DNA of 64,000 nucleotides. Source: Teichococcus coralli (GTDB lineage Bacteria; Pseudomonadota; Alphaproteobacteria; Acetobacterales; Acetobacteraceae). The notes under the pieces are model-generated. The model was not told the origin of the DNA. It worked only from the letters and a program-made list of their open reading frames with translations, and did no database searches. The DNA lies in contig NZ_SNVJ01000004.1 in the NCBI RefSeq assembly GCF_009829925.1, forward strand, positions 124,001 to 188,000, read 5' to 3'. Positions 1 through 9,367 of the stretch are shown here, one piece after another. Within the stretch, counting starts at the first letter, position 1; the number at the start of each line of letters is the position of its first letter. Position numbers and translations under genes: made by a program.

Positions 1-89
1 GAGAGCGGCTCGTCGGCGAGGATCGGGGCGGGCGCCCTGGCGCAGGCGGCGAGCAGCGGCAGCAGGGCCAGAAAGGAAAAGGCGCGCAT
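1..89 (-). CDS. Putative lipoprotein, N-terminal fragment
   Basis: Only the first 29 or so codons lie in the window. The minus-strand reading begins MRAFSFLALLPLLAACARAP, a short charged start, a hydrophobic stretch and an LAAC lipobox, so the product is probably an outer-membrane or inner-membrane lipoprotein with Cys16 lipidated. Its start codon overlaps the stop of nudC by one base (TGATG), which suggests translational coupling. The function cannot be judged from this fragment. Confidence 0.6.
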   Translation of the reverse strand, partial: MRAFSFLALLPLLAACARAPAPILADEPL

Positions 90-1015
90 CACTCGGCCTC
101 CAGCCAGTCCTCGATCAGCCGCCGCGCGATCGAGTCGAGCCGCGGCAGCGCGAAGCCGTGCTGCTCCGGCGCGCGGATCTGGGCGCGGGTGAACCAGCGG
201 GCATCCCGCAACTCCTCCGGATCGATCTGGATCGCGTCGGAGAGCGCCTCGGCGTGGAAGCCGAGCATGATCGAGGCGGGAAAGGGCCAGGGCTGCGAGG
301 AGTGGTAGTGCACCGCCCCGACCTTGACGCCGACCTCCTCCAGCACCTCGCGCCGCACCGCCTCCTCCAGGCTCTCGCCCGGTTCCACGAAGCCGGCCAG
401 CGTCGAGTACATCACGCTGTTGGGGAAGCGGGTGGAATGGCCGAGCAGGGCGCGCTTGCCGTCCGTCACCAGCATGATCACCGCCGGGTCGGTGCGCGGG
501 AAGTGCTGCGCGCCGCAGGCCGTGCAGGCCATGGCGTTGCCGGCCGAGCGCGGCTCGCAGGCGCCGCCGCAGACGCCGCAGAAACGGTGCCGCACACGCC
601 AGTGCATCAGGCCGCGGGCATGCGCCAGCACGCTGGCCTCGCCCGCCGGCAGCAGGCCGGCCACGGCGCGCAGGTCGGTGAAGCCGCCAAAGCCCTCGGG
701 CAGCAGGGGGAGCGGGTCCTCGGCGGCGGAGCAATCCACCGCGAAGACGGGGCGGCCGTCCCATAGGCCCAGGAAGGCCCAGGGGCCGCCGGCCATGCGC
801 ACCGCCTCGGCGGCGGCAGGGGAGAGCAGGATGGCCTCGGGATGGCCTTCCTCCACGCCGCGCATCAGCGAGCGGCTGCGCCAGACCGGCACGTAGAGCG
901 CCTCGGGCGAGCCCAGGGCGGCGTTGATGAAGCCGGCATCCTCCCGCCGGCCGGAGGCGCGGTCGAGGGGGCTGCCGGTATAGGCGTTGGGACGGGAAGC
1001 CGGGATGGACAGCAT
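89..1015 (-). CDS. nudC: NAD(H) diphosphatase / NAD-cap RNA hydrolase NudC
   Basis: This Nudix hydrolase splits NADH to NMNH and AMP and in known bacteria removes NAD caps from RNA. A four-cysteine zinc ribbon (CGVCGG then CTACG) sits in the middle of the protein. It is followed by the Nudix box GFVEPGESLEEAVRREVLEE and the SQPWPFP motif that distinguishes NudC from other Nudix enzymes. I chose the start at MLSIPASRPNAY (308 aa), because the 13 extra upstream residues are Pro/Gly/Arg-rich and not family-like; the longer start at 1054 remains possible. It is coupled to the lipoprotein gene that follows. Confidence 0.9.
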   Translation of the reverse strand: MLSIPASRPNAYTGSPLDRASGRREDAGFINAALGSPEALYVPVWRSRSLMRGVEEGHPEAILLSPAAAEAVRMAGGPWAFLGLWDGRPVFAVDCSAAEDPLPLLPEGFGGFTDLRAVAGLLPAGEASVLAHARGLMHWRVRHRFCGVCGGACEPRSAGNAMACTACGAQHFPRTDPAVIMLVTDGKRALLGHSTRFPNSVMYSTLAGFVEPGESLEEAVRREVLEEVGVKVGAVHYHSSQPWPFPASIMLGFHAEALSDAIQIDPEELRDARWFTRAQIRAPEQHGFALPRLDSIARRLIEDWLEAE

Positions 1016-1110
1016 GCTGCCCCGGACCCTGCCACGCGGCGGCGGCCCCGGCAACCGGCCGGGAGTTGCGCGGTCCCCCCTTGCCCCGAAGGGGGCCAGG
1101 GCCGATATTG

Positions 1111-1216
1111 GGTGCCGGAAGGTCGGCGGCGGACAGGCGCCTCGCCAACCCGGTCAGGTCCGGAAGGAAGCAGCCGCAACGAGTTTCCGTCTGGGTCGTT
1201 CCGCCGGTCTTCCACC
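1111..1216 (+). ncRNA. ffs: Signal recognition particle RNA (4.5S type)
   Basis: The apical SRP loop is unmistakable: GGTCAGGTCCGGAAGGAAGC at about 1152-1171, the Ffh-binding GGAA tetraloop region. The ends pair over a long distance: GGAAGGTCGGCGG near 1117 with CCGCCGGTCTTCC ending at 1213, giving a single hairpin of about 105 nt as in other alphaproteobacteria. The gene lies 80 bases upstream of dnaX, a common location. Exact ends are estimated from base pairing. Confidence 0.92.
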
Positions 1217-1297
1217 GGAGGCCTCCCCCATCAGGCGGCCTTCCAAACTCCCGCTCCACGGCCCGCCGCGGCCAGCACCGGATCTTCGCCGCGCGCC

Positions 1298-3157
1298 ATG
1301 CCAAGCGACCTGCTCCCCGACGATCTCGACCAGCCGCCCCCGCCCGAGGGGCCGGGCCTGTTCGGCGAGGAGCCCACGCCCGCAGCGCCGCCGGCCGCCA
1401 CGCCCGAGGCGCCGGCCACGCCCTACCGCGTCCTGGCCCGCAAATACCGCCCGCAGACCTTCGCCGACCTGATCGGCCAGGAGGCGCTGGTGCGCACCCT
1501 GCGCAACGCCTTCGCGCAGAACCGTGTGGCGCATGCCTTCATGCTCACCGGCGTGCGCGGCGTCGGCAAGACCACCACCGCCCGCATCATCGCCCGCGCG
1601 CTGAACTGCGTCGGGCCGGATGGCCAAAGGAACCTGAGTCGCGGCCCGACCGCCGACCCCTGCGGCGTCTGCCCCGAGTGCCAGGCCATCCTGGCCGACC
1701 GCCACCCGGACGTGCTGGAGCTGGACGCCGCCTCCAACAACGGGGTGGACAACATCCGCGAGCTGCGCGAGGCGGTGCGCTACCGCCCGGCCCGCGCGCG
1801 CTTCAAGGTCTATATCCTGGACGAGGTCCACATGCTTTCGACGGCGGCGTTCAACGCGCTGCTGAAGACGCTGGAGGAACCGCCGCCGCAGGTGAAGTTC
1901 CTCTTCGCGACCACCGAGATCCGCAAGGTCCCGACCACCATTCTCTCGCGCTGCCAGCGCTTCGACCTGCGCCGCGTGCCGCAGGAGCAGCTCCGCGCGC
2001 ATTTCGCCCGCATCGCCGAGGCCGAGGCCGTGCCCGCCTCCGAGGAGGCGCTGGCCATGGTCGCCCGCGCGGCGGACGGCTCGGTGCGAGACGGGCTCTC
2101 GCTGCTCGACCAGGCGATCGCCCAGGCCGCCGGCAGCCCCGAGGGGGTGCAGGCCAACCTGGTGCGGGACATGCTGGGCCTCGCGGACCGCGGCCTGCTG
2201 TTCGACCTGCTGGAGGCCGCCTTCCAGGGCGACATCGCCGCCGTGCTGGCCGCCATAGACCGCGGCCACGAGCGCGGCGCCGATCCCGGCGTGGTGCTGG
2301 CCGACCTGCTGGACCTCACCCATACCCTGACCCGCCTGCGCGCCGTGCCCGCGCTGCGGCAGGACCCCTCCCTGCCCGAGGCCGAGCGGGTGCGCGGCGT
2401 GGCGCTGGCGGAAAAGCTTTCCGTGCCCGTGCTGGGCCGCGCCTGGCAGGTGCTGCTGAAGGGCATCGGCGAGGTGGCCGAGGCGCCGGACCGCCGCGCG
2501 GCGGCCGAAATGGTGCTGATCCGCCTTGCGCACCTGGCCGAGATGCCGACGCCCGGTGAGCTGGTGAAGCGCCTGACCGAGGGCGGCGCCATCCTGCCGC
2601 AGCCCGGGGCGGCGCCGAATGGCGGCGCCGGGGGCAGCCGCGCCATGGCTGGCGGCGGCGTCGTCATCGCCGCCGAGCCGGCGCCCGCCGCCCCGCCGCA
2701 GCCGCGCAACTTCCGCGAGGTGGTGGCGCTGGCCTCCGGCCGCGCGCCGATGCTGCACGCCCACCTGCTGCATCACACGCATCTGGTCTCCTTCGCCCCC
2801 GGCCGCATCGAGCTGCGGCAGACCGAGAACGCCCCGCGCGACCTCGCCGCCCAGCTTTCGCGCCTGCTGCAGGAGCAGGCCGGCACCCGCTGGACCATCG
2901 CGCTCTCCAATGCGCCGGGCGAGCCGACCATCGCCGAGCAGCGCAGCCACGTCGCCGGCGAGCGGCTGGAGATGGCCAAGGCGCATCCCCTGGTGCAGTC
3001 CATCCTGCTCGCCTTCCCCGGCGCCCAGGTGGAGGCGCTGCGCGACGACAGCCTGGACGAGTACGGCCTGCCGCCCCTCCCGGAGGCGGAGGATGACGGC
3101 CCCGATTTCGCGCCGCCCGATGCCGAGCCGGCCGATCTCGACGATTTCGACCCCTAA
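1298..3157 (+). CDS. dnaX: DNA polymerase III subunits gamma/tau
   Basis: This is the clamp-loader ATPase of the replicase, 619 aa. After a Pro-rich N-terminus of about 42 residues come the AAA+ features: Walker [10 protein letters not shown] (85-93), a zinc-binding cysteine set (Cys104, 122, 125, 128), Walker B with DEVH (about 175-178), and the sensor/arginine-finger segment ILSRCQRF. The C-terminal third is the tau-type region ending in an acidic tail. The start ATG at 1298 follows the SRP RNA directly; the open frame upstream to 842 overlaps nudC and the RNA and is not coding. No obvious A-rich slippery frameshift site was seen. Confidence 0.95.
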   Translation: MPSDLLPDDLDQPPPPEGPGLFGEEPTPAAPPAATPEAPATPYRVLARKYRPQTFADLIGQEALVRTLRNAFAQNRVAHAFMLTGVRGVGKTTTARIIARALNCVGPDGQRNLSRGPTADPCGVCPECQAILADRHPDVLELDAASNNGVDNIRELREAVRYRPARARFKVYILDEVHMLSTAAFNALLKTLEEPPPQVKFLFATTEIRKVPTTILSRCQRFDLRRVPQEQLRAHFARIAEAEAVPASEEALAMVARAADGSVRDGLSLLDQAIAQAAGSPEGVQANLVRDMLGLADRGLLFDLLEAAFQGDIAAVLAAIDRGHERGADPGVVLADLLDLTHTLTRLRAVPALRQDPSLPEAERVRGVALAEKLSVPVLGRAWQVLLKGIGEVAEAPDRRAAAEMVLIRLAHLAEMPTPGELVKRLTEGGAILPQPGAAPNGGAGGSRAMAGGGVVIAAEPAPAAPPQPRNFREVVALASGRAPMLHAHLLHHTHLVSFAPGRIELRQTENAPRDLAAQLSRLLQEQAGTRWTIALSNAPGEPTIAEQRSHVAGERLEMAKAHPLVQSILLAFPGAQVEALRDDSLDEYGLPPLPEAEDDGPDFAPPDAEPADLDDFDP

Positions 3158-3188
3158 TCCCAACCTTTCACCCCCCTGGGGAGGTCCC

Positions 3189-3539
3189 ATGAAGAACCTT
3201 GGCGCGATGCTGAAGCAGGCGCAGCAGATGCAGACCCGCATGCAGGAGATGCAGGCGAAGCTGGAGGCCATGACGGTGGAAGGTGCCGCCGGCGCCGGCA
3301 TGGTGAAGGTGACGCTGAGCGGCAAGGGCGACCTGAAGCGCCTCGCCATCGACCCCAGCCTGATGGCGGCCGATGAGCGCGAGGTGCTGGAGGACCTGAT
3401 CGTCGCCGCGCATGCCGACGCCAAGCAGAAGGTCGAGGCGATGATGGCCGAGGAGATGCAGAAGGCCACGGCCGGGCTGAACATCCCCGGCATGGGCGGC
3501 GGTCTCGGCGGCCTTGGCGGCTTCAAGCTGCCGTTCTGA
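3189..3539 (+). CDS. ybaB: Nucleoid-associated protein, YbaB/EbfC family
   Basis: This is a small DNA-binding dimer of 116 aa. It begins [20 protein letters not shown], the typical YbaB helix, contains the [20 protein letters not shown] strand region and ends in a Gly-rich tail. A GGGGAGG ribosome-binding site lies a few bases before the ATG. It sits 31 bases after dnaX and 2 bases before recR, the standard dnaX-ybaB-recR operon. Confidence 0.95.
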   Translation: MKNLGAMLKQAQQMQTRMQEMQAKLEAMTVEGAAGAGMVKVTLSGKGDLKRLAIDPSLMAADEREVLEDLIVAAHADAKQKVEAMMAEEMQKATAGLNIPGMGGGLGGLGGFKLPF

Positions 3540-3541
3540 GC

Positions 3542-4147
3542 ATGTCGGGTGTGCGTGGCCCGGATCAGGTCGAGCGCCTGGTGGCCATGCTCGCCCGGCT
3601 CCCCGGCATGGGCCGGCGCAGCGCCCGCCGCGCCGCGCTGAAGCTGCTGCAGGATCCGGGCGGGCTGATGCTGCCGCTGGCGCAGTCCCTGCGCGAGACG
3701 GCGGAGGCGGTGCGCCCCTGCCGCGTCTGCGGCAACCTCGATACCCAGGACCCCTGCCGCATCTGCACCGATCCCTTGCGCGAGCAGGAGGTGCTCTGCG
3801 TGGTCGAGGGTGTCTCGGACCTCTGGGCGCTGGAGCGCGCGCATGTCCATCGCGGCCTCTACCAGGTGATGGGTGGCGTGCTGTCGGCGCTGGCCGGTGT
3901 CGGGCCTGAGGATCTGCGCATTGCCGCGCTGCTGGAGCGCGTGGCGGCGGGAGAGGTGCGGGAGGTCATCCTGGCGCTGCCCGCCACGGTGGATGGCGCC
4001 ACCACGGCGCATTACCTGACCGACCGGCTGCGCCCTACGGGCGTCGCGGTCACCCAGCTCGCCCAGGGCGTGCCGATGGGCGGGGCGCTGGACGTCATGG
4101 ACGACGGAACGCTGGCGGCGGCGCTGAAGGCGCGGCGGCCTGCGTGA
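3542..4147 (+). CDS. recR: Recombination mediator RecR
   Basis: RecR acts with RecF and RecO to load RecA at gaps. The 201-aa protein has the helix-hairpin-helix segment LPGMGRRSARRAALKLL near the start, the four-cysteine zinc finger CRVCGNLDTQDPCRIC, and the Toprim core VVEGVSDLWALE. Length and order match the family. It starts 2 bases after the ybaB stop and ends at a strong terminator. Confidence 0.95.
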   Translation: MSGVRGPDQVERLVAMLARLPGMGRRSARRAALKLLQDPGGLMLPLAQSLRETAEAVRPCRVCGNLDTQDPCRICTDPLREQEVLCVVEGVSDLWALERAHVHRGLYQVMGGVLSALAGVGPEDLRIAALLERVAAGEVREVILALPATVDGATTAHYLTDRLRPTGVAVTQLAQGVPMGGALDVMDDGTLAAALKARRPA

Positions 4148-4148
4148 G

Positions 4149-4184
4149 AAAGGCCGGGGGAAATCGAATTCCCCCGGCCTTTTC
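4149..4184 (+). terminator. Rho-independent terminator after recR
   Basis: A near-perfect hairpin with arms AAGGCCGGGGGAA and TTCCCCCGGCCTT around a TCGAA-like loop is followed by T residues. It begins one base after the recR stop, so it ends the dnaX-ybaB-recR transcript. The A-rich 5' flank means that it could also work in the reverse direction. Its core resembles the dispersed GGGGGAA...TTCCCCC repeat of this window but is a cleaner terminator. Confidence 0.88.
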
Positions 4185-4255
4185 GGACGATTCCGCTTGA
4201 AATTCACGAGTCCGTGATGAGAGAACGGGGCTCTCCTCCAAAATCGAGGGTGGGC

Positions 4256-4726
4256 ATGACGACGATCGCCTGGGATGGCACCACGCTGGCCGCGGACCGC
4301 CGCATCAGCAGCGGCACCACGACCTACTCGACCACCAAGATCCGCCGCACGGGCGATGGCCGCCTGATCGGCGCCACGGGCGACTTCGGCGTCTGCACGC
4401 AGATGCTGGACTGGCTGGAAAAGGGTGGCGAACGCCCGAACTGCCAGGACAGCGACCGCTGGGCCTCCGCGCTGGAGGTGCTGCCGGACGGCACCTGCTG
4501 GATGCACAACCGCGACAGCCGCTGGCCGGTGGAGGATGGCTTCGTGGCTATCGGCTCCGGGCGGGATTACGCGATGGCGGTGATGGCGCTTGGCCACGCG
4601 GCGGAGGCGGCGGTCGAGGTGGCCGCCCGCTTCGACCCCGGCACCGGCAACGGCATGGACACGCTGGCGCTCGCCCCGGCCACCGCCGGGGCGGTGCCGG
4701 AGGAAAGCATCAAGCTGGTGGCCTGA
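4256..4726 (+). CDS. Proteasome-like Ntn-hydrolase (HslV superfamily)
   Basis: The 156-aa product begins MTTIAWDGTTLAADRR. Removal of the initiator Met would expose Thr1, with Asp13 and Lys27 in the places of the catalytic Asp17 and Lys33 of proteasome beta subunits. A GSGRDYAMAVMALGHA helix and a closing NGMDTLAL strand also fit the fold. The protein is shorter than HslV and has no propeptide. Related stand-alone genes occur in phages and proteobacteria with unknown substrates. An AGGGTGGG site precedes the ATG. It lies 2.2 kb from the true hslV. Superfamily membership is my reading of the motifs; no role is known. Confidence 0.78.
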   Translation: MTTIAWDGTTLAADRRISSGTTTYSTTKIRRTGDGRLIGATGDFGVCTQMLDWLEKGGERPNCQDSDRWASALEVLPDGTCWMHNRDSRWPVEDGFVAIGSGRDYAMAVMALGHAAEAAVEVAARFDPGTGNGMDTLALAPATAGAVPEESIKLVA

Positions 4727-4730
4727 AGGC

Positions 4731-5564
4731 TCAGGCGGCGCGGTGCCTCGCCCGCGCCGCCAGCACCTCATAGGCCGCCCGCACGGCGTCGGCGCCGTAT
4801 TCCCGCTCCAGCCGGCGGACGCAGAAATGCGCCCGGGCGATGGAGCGGAAATGCTCCAGGAAGGCGAGGTTCACCGCCGCGCCCGCGGCCGCGCCCAGCA
4901 CCGGCGCCGCCTGCACGGAAAGCTTCAGCATCATCGGCCCGGTGAAGCGCGCGGCGATGGCGGCGATGAAGCGCGGCATCAGCGCCGCGCCCACATTCGG
5001 CAGGAACTGCGCCAGCGCCAGGCGGGTGGCGAAATAGCCGGTCTCGGTCGCGTCGTCCCCGGGGCTGGGGCCGCCGAGGGCGAAGACCTTCAGGCATTCG
5101 GCGCCGGTTTCCGGCTGGCTCGGGTCCTCGCCGGCGGCGGCGGCCTCGGCGCCGATCTGCCGCAGCAGCAGGGTGGTCGAGACCGGCAGTTCCACCAGCG
5201 TGCCCGGCAGGCCGAAGGCGCCGCCCGCGGCGCCGCTGGCGGCGGCGAGGCCGCGGTGCAGCCATTCCGTGCTGAGGCCGGGCAGGCTGCGGCCGGGCTC
5301 GCTGCGCATGGCGGTCTCCAGCGCCTTGGAGAGCGCCTTGCGCACCGTCGCGTCCACCATGCCGCGCGCGGCGGCGGGCAGCCGCGCGCGCAGCGCCTCC
5401 ACCGGCGTGCCCGCCATGCCGGCGAGGCGCGCGGCGAGCGAGGTCTCATCGAGCACGCGCCGCGCCTCGGCCAGTTGCGCCTCGGCTTCGGCGGGCAGGG
5501 GCAGCGGGGCGGGCAGGGCCTCCAGCTGTCGGGCGTCCTGGCTCTCGCCGGTGGTTTCGCTCAT
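4731..5564 (-). CDS. EcsC family protein
   Basis: The 277-aa protein resembles the EcsC family: an acidic, Gln/Glu-rich N-terminus, then several Ala/Gly-rich amphipathic or membrane-associated helices (LHRGLAAASGAAGGAFGLPG, LPVSTTLLLRQIGAEAA) and a conserved C-terminal helix with NLAFLEHFRSIARAHFCVRR. EcsC-like proteins are of unknown biochemical function. The gene is convergent with the Ntn hydrolase gene (4 bases apart) and lies 15 bases after hslU on the same strand, so it may be cotranscribed with hslVU. Confidence 0.75.
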   Translation of the reverse strand: MSETTGESQDARQLEALPAPLPLPAEAEAQLAEARRVLDETSLAARLAGMAGTPVEALRARLPAAARGMVDATVRKALSKALETAMRSEPGRSLPGLSTEWLHRGLAAASGAAGGAFGLPGTLVELPVSTTLLLRQIGAEAAAAGEDPSQPETGAECLKVFALGGPSPGDDATETGYFATRLALAQFLPNVGAALMPRFIAAIAARFTGPMMLKLSVQAAPVLGAAAGAAVNLAFLEHFRSIARAHFCVRRLEREYGADAVRAAYEVLAARARHRAA

Positions 5565-5579
5565 GCGCAGATGCCCCCG

Positions 5580-6908
5580 TTACAGGATGAAGCGGCTGAG
5601 GTCGGCGTTCGCGGCCAGCGGCGCGACCTTTTCCTTCACATAGGCCGCATCCACCCGCACCGTTTCACCGGAGCGGTCGGACGCGCTGAAGGAAACCTCC
5701 TCCAGCAGCCGCTCCAGCACCGTGGCGAGGCGGCGGGCGCCGATGTTCTCGACCCGCGCGTTGATCTCGGCGGCGAGGTCGGCGATCGCCTCGATCGCGT
5801 CCTCCGTCAGGTCGAGCGTCAGGCCCTCGGTGTCGAGCAGCGCCACGTACTGCTTGGCCAGGCTGTGCTCCGGCTCGGTCAGGATGCGGCGGAAGTCCTC
5901 CCGCGTCAGCGCGCCGAGCTCGACGCGGATCGGCAGGCGGCCCTGCAGCTCCGGCAGCAGGTCGGAGGGCTTGGCCACGTGGAAGGCGCCCGAGGCGATG
6001 AAGAGGATGTGGTCCGTCTTCACCGTCCCATACTTGGTGGCGATGCTGGTGCCCTCGATCAGCGGCAGCAGGTCGCGCTGCACGCCCTCGCGCGAGACGT
6101 CGCCGCCGCGGAAGCCGCCCTCGCTGGTGCGGGCGCAGACCTTGTCGATCTCGTCGACGAAGACGATGCCGTTGTTCTCGGCGTTCTCCACCGCGGCGCG
6201 GTTCAGCTTCTCCTGGTCGAGCAGCCGGTCGGCCTCGTCCTGGATGAGGGCGGTGCGGGCATCGGCCACCGTCATCTTGCGGGTGCGGGCCGGCTTGCCG
6301 AACATCTTGCCCATCATCTCCTGGATGTTGGCCATCTGCCCGGGCGGCATGCCCGGCATGTCCATCATCCCGATCGGCGTGCCGCCGCCCTGGTCGGCGA
6401 CCTGCACCTCCACCTCCTTCTGCTCGATCTGCCCCTCTCGCAGCATGCGGCGGAACTTCATCCGCGTCTCGCCCGAGGCGCCCTCGCCGACCAGGGCGCT
6501 GACCAGCCGCTCCTCGGCGGCCAGCTCCGCCTTGGCCTGCACCTCCTTGCGCGCGGCCTCCCGCGTGCGGGTGATGGAGACCTCCACCAGGTCGCGCACG
6601 ATGCTGTCCACGTCGCGGCCGACATAGCCGACCTCGGTGAACTTGGTGGCCTCGACCTTGACGAAGGGGGCGTCGGCCAGGCGGGCCAGGCGGCGGGCGA
6701 TCTCGGTCTTGCCGCAGCCCGTCGGGCCGATCATCAGGATGTTCTTGGGCACCACCTCCTCGCGCATGCCCTCGGGGAGCTGCTGCCGGCGCCACCGGTT
6801 GCGCAGCGCGATGGCGACGGCCCGCTTGGCCTCATGCTGGCCGACAATGAAGCGGTCCAGCTCGGAGACGATCTCGCGCGGGGAGAGGTTGACGGTCTCG
6901 TTCATCAT
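5580..6908 (-). CDS. hslU: ATP-dependent protease ATPase subunit HslU
   Basis: HslU is the AAA+ unfoldase that feeds HslV. The 442-aa protein shows [17 protein letters not shown] at the N-terminus, Walker [10 protein letters not shown] (61-69), an inserted I-domain of about 130 residues with a Met/Gly-rich segment ([20 protein letters not shown]), Walker [10 protein letters not shown], and the C-terminal tail LSRFIL that docks into HslV. Two adjacent Met codons open the frame; either could start. It directly follows hslV. Confidence 0.96.
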   Translation of the reverse strand: MMNETVNLSPREIVSELDRFIVGQHEAKRAVAIALRNRWRRQQLPEGMREEVVPKNILMIGPTGCGKTEIARRLARLADAPFVKVEATKFTEVGYVGRDVDSIVRDLVEVSITRTREAARKEVQAKAELAAEERLVSALVGEGASGETRMKFRRMLREGQIEQKEVEVQVADQGGGTPIGMMDMPGMPPGQMANIQEMMGKMFGKPARTRKMTVADARTALIQDEADRLLDQEKLNRAAVENAENNGIVFVDEIDKVCARTSEGGFRGGDVSREGVQRDLLPLIEGTSIATKYGTVKTDHILFIASGAFHVAKPSDLLPELQGRLPIRVELGALTREDFRRILTEPEHSLAKQYVALLDTEGLTLDLTEDAIEAIADLAAEINARVENIGARRLATVLERLLEEVSFSASDRSGETVRVDAAYVKEKVAPLAANADLSRFIL

Positions 6909-7475
6909 TCAGAGGGTTTCCAGCACGAAGCGGCCGTTGGTGTAGACGCAGATGCCCGCGGCGATGGTCATGGCCTTCTTCGCGACCTCCTCGGCGGAAA
7001 GGCCGTCCAGGTCGATCAGCGCGCGCGCGGCGGCCAGCGCGTAGTTGCCGCCCGAGCCGATGCCGATGATCTCGTCCTCCGGCTCCAGCACGTCGCCGTT
7101 GCCGGTGATCAGCAGGGAGCGGCTCTTGTCGGCCACCGCCAGCAGCGCCTCCAGCCGGCGCAGGTAGCGGTCGGTGCGCCAGTCCTTGGCGAGCTCCACG
7201 GCGGCGCGCTCGAGCTGGTCGGGAAAGCGCTCCAGCTTGGCCTCGAGCCGCTCCAGCAGGGTGAAGGCGTCGGCCGTGGCGCCGGCGAAGCCCGCCAGCA
7301 CACGCCCGTTGGCGATGCGGCGCACCTTGCGCGCATTGCCCTTGACCACGGTCTGCCCGAGGCTGACCTGGCCGTCGCCGGCCATGGCCACCTTGCCGTC
7401 CTTGCGCACGCACAGGATGGTGGTGCCGTGCCAGCCGATCGGATCTTGGATCGGAGTTTGCGAAGTCGCGTTCAT
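6909..7475 (-). CDS. hslV: ATP-dependent protease peptidase subunit HslV
   Basis: This is the threonine peptidase of the HslUV complex. From the chosen start ([17 protein letters not shown]) a 17-residue propeptide precedes Thr-Thr-Ile-Leu, so Thr18 should become the catalytic Thr1 after autoprocessing. Conserved segments include [21 protein letters not shown] and [17 protein letters not shown]. The stop is adjacent to the hslU start, so the two are cotranslated. The longer open frame to 7583 is Arg/Pro-rich and unlikely. Confidence 0.95.
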   Translation of the reverse strand: MNATSQTPIQDPIGWHGTTILCVRKDGKVAMAGDGQVSLGQTVVKGNARKVRRIANGRVLAGFAGATADAFTLLERLEAKLERFPDQLERAAVELAKDWRTDRYLRRLEALLAVADKSRSLLITGNGDVLEPEDEIIGIGSGGNYALAAARALIDLDGLSAEEVAKKAMTIAAGICVYTNGRFVLETL

Positions 7476-7671
7476 GCAGGGCAGATGGCATCGCGCCCCG
7501 GCCGCCACAAGCGGGGGTGCCCGCCAGCGCGGCCACGGCGGTTCAGGCCTGCCCGGCGCCGGCCGGATGGCCGCCCTGCGCATCCCCCTGGCATGTTCAC
7601 GCTCCGGTCTCCATCTCCAGCATGCCCGTCTCCCCTGGGCAAGAGCCCCCCTGGCGGTCTAGGAAGCCCCC

Positions 7672-8277
7672 ATGGACGCAAAGCCCCGCACCGCCGACAT
7701 CGCCCGCAGCACCAGCGAGACCGAGATCCGCATCTCCCTCGGGCTCGACGGCACGGGCGCGAGCCAGATCTCGACCGGCATCGGCTTTCTCGACCACATG
7801 CTGACCGCCCTGGCGCGGCACGGCATGCTGGACCTGCAGGTGGAGGCCAAGGGCGACCTGCACATCGACTTCCACCACACCGCCGAGGACGTCGGCATCG
7901 TGCTCGGCCAGGCGGTGAAGCGCGCGCTGGGCGACAAGCGCGGCATCCGCCGCTACGGCCATGCCGTGGTGCCGATGGACGAGGCTTTGGCCGAGGCCGC
8001 CATCGACATCTCCGGCCGCCCCTTCCTGGCCTGGAGCGCGAGCTTCCCGCGCGACAAGGTCGGCGCGATGGACACCGAGCTGTTCGAGGAGTTCTTCCGC
8101 GCCTTCGCGATGAATGCCGGCATCACGCTGCATGTCGTGCAGCGGGCCGGCGCCAACGCCCACCACATCGCCGAGGGCATCTTCAAGGCGGTGGCGCGGG
8201 CGCTGCGGATGGCGGTGGAGCACGACCCGCGCGCCGCCGGCGCCATTCCCTCGACAAAGGGGATGCTGGAGGGCTGA
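7672..8277 (+). CDS. hisB: Imidazoleglycerol-phosphate dehydratase
   Basis: HisB catalyses the dehydration of imidazole glycerol phosphate in histidine synthesis. This 201-aa monofunctional form has the metal-binding His clusters: [24 protein letters not shown] and [11 protein letters not shown] near the C-terminus. It opens the his gene cluster and is read away from hslV, leaving about 195 bases for promoters. The stop overlaps the next ATG by one base. Confidence 0.96.
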   Translation: MDAKPRTADIARSTSETEIRISLGLDGTGASQISTGIGFLDHMLTALARHGMLDLQVEAKGDLHIDFHHTAEDVGIVLGQAVKRALGDKRGIRRYGHAVVPMDEALAEAAIDISGRPFLAWSASFPRDKVGAMDTELFEEFFRAFAMNAGITLHVVQRAGANAHHIAEGIFKAVARALRMAVEHDPRAAGAIPSTKGMLEG

Positions 8278-8717
8278 TGCGGGCCTGGACCGTTCATCCG
8301 CCGCCCGCGCCGCCTCCCGCCTCGGTGCCCGCGACAGGGCAGGCGCCGCCGCGCGGCGGGGCGCGGCAAGCCGGGCTGGTGCTGGTGCCCGAGCGCTTCT
8401 CGCTGCTGGCCGCGCTGCTGCCGCCGCTGTGGTTCCTGCTGCACCGCATGTGGCTGGTGCTGGTGGTCTACCTGGCGCTCGCCATCCTGGCGGCGGTGCT
8501 GCTGCCGGCGGGCACGGGGCTCTATGCCGGCCTCGCCGCGCATGTGCTGGCCGGGCTGCAGGCGCAGGATCTGCGGCGCTGGACCCTGGCGCGGCAGGGC
8601 CGCCCCGCCGCCGGCGTGGTGCTGGCGCGGGACGAGGAGGCGGCGCTGCTGCGCGCCCTGAACGGCCGGCCGGACTGGGCGCGGCTGGAAGCCGGCATGG
8701 AAGGTAGGGTGGCATGA
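8277..8717 (+). CDS. DUF2628 family membrane protein
   Basis: This 146-aa protein has a Pro-rich N-terminus (about 35 residues), then VPERFSLLAALLPPLWFLLH, typical of DUF2628, and two or three hydrophobic segments between about 40 and 95. A cytoplasmic tail follows. It is inserted between hisB and hisH and overlaps both by a few bases (TGATG and ATGA), so it is translated with them. Its function is unknown; its position is a known alphaproteobacterial pattern as I recall it. Confidence 0.8.
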   Translation: MRAWTVHPPPAPPPASVPATGQAPPRGGARQAGLVLVPERFSLLAALLPPLWFLLHRMWLVLVVYLALAILAAVLLPAGTGLYAGLAAHVLAGLQAQDLRRWTLARQGRPAAGVVLARDEEAALLRALNGRPDWARLEAGMEGRVA

Positions 8718-9367
8718 AGGTCGCGGTCGTCGATCCCGGTTCGGGCAACCTCGCCTCGGTGCTGCGGGCGCTGCATCGCGCCGCGCGCGACGGCGGGCAC
8801 GCCGCCGAGATCACCGTCGAGACGCGGCCGGAGGCGGTGGCGAAGGCCGACCGCCTCGTGCTGCCGGGGCAGGGCGCCTTCGCGGCCTGCCGGCACGGGC
8901 TGGACGCCATGCCCGGCATGGTCGAGGCGGTGCGGGAGGCGGCGGGCCGCCGCGCCGTGCCCTTCCTCGGCATCTGTGTCGGCATGCAGCTCATGGTCGA
9001 GCGCGGCCTGGAGCATGGCACGACGCCAGGCCTCGGCTGGATCGCCGGCGAGATGGCGCCCATGGACCCGCGCGGCACCGCTGGCCAGCCTCTGCCGCTG
9101 CCGCAGATGGGCTGGAACGCGCTCGACTTCGCGCCCGGCGCGCATCCCGTGCTCGCGGGCCTGGAGCCGGGCGACCATGCCTATTTCGTCCACTCCTACG
9201 CACTGGCCGGTGGCCGGCCGGAGGAGATCCTCGCGACCACCGACTATGGCGGCCCGGTGGTCGCCATTATCGGCCGCGACAACCTGTTCGGCACCCAGTT
9301 CCATGTCGAGAAGAGCCAGTTCACCGGGCTCCGCATGCTGGCGAACTTTCTCTCCTGGCGTCCATGA
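8714..9367 (+). CDS. hisH: Imidazole glycerol phosphate synthase, glutaminase subunit
   Basis: HisH releases ammonia from glutamine for HisF. The 217-aa class I amidotransferase has the nucleophile Cys in GICVGMQLM (around residue 88), the oxyanion segment PGQGAF, and the His/Glu pair in FHVEKSQ near the C-terminus. hisF is not in the window. The ATG overlaps the DUF2628 stop and the stop is followed at once by a GNAT gene. Confidence 0.95.
   Translation: MKVAVVDPGSGNLASVLRALHRAARDGGHAAEITVETRPEAVAKADRLVLPGQGAFAACRHGLDAMPGMVEAVREAAGRRAVPFLGICVGMQLMVERGLEHGTTPGLGWIAGEMAPMDPRGTAGQPLPLPQMGWNALDFAPGAHPVLAGLEPGDHAYFVHSYALAGGRPEEILATTDYGGPVVAIIGRDNLFGTQFHVEKSQFTGLRMLANFLSWRP

Noticed and set aside
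1154..4771. A 1205-codon open frame on the minus strand
   Set aside because: It runs opposite to nudC-end, SRP RNA, dnaX, ybaB, recR and others, is Arg/Gln/His-rich and has no recognisable domains; long antisense frames are expected in such GC-rich DNA.
4590..8277. A long plus-strand frame upstream of the DUF2628 gene
   Set aside because: It is antisense to EcsC, hslU and hslV and out of frame with hisB; only the last 146 codons correspond to the DUF2628 protein.
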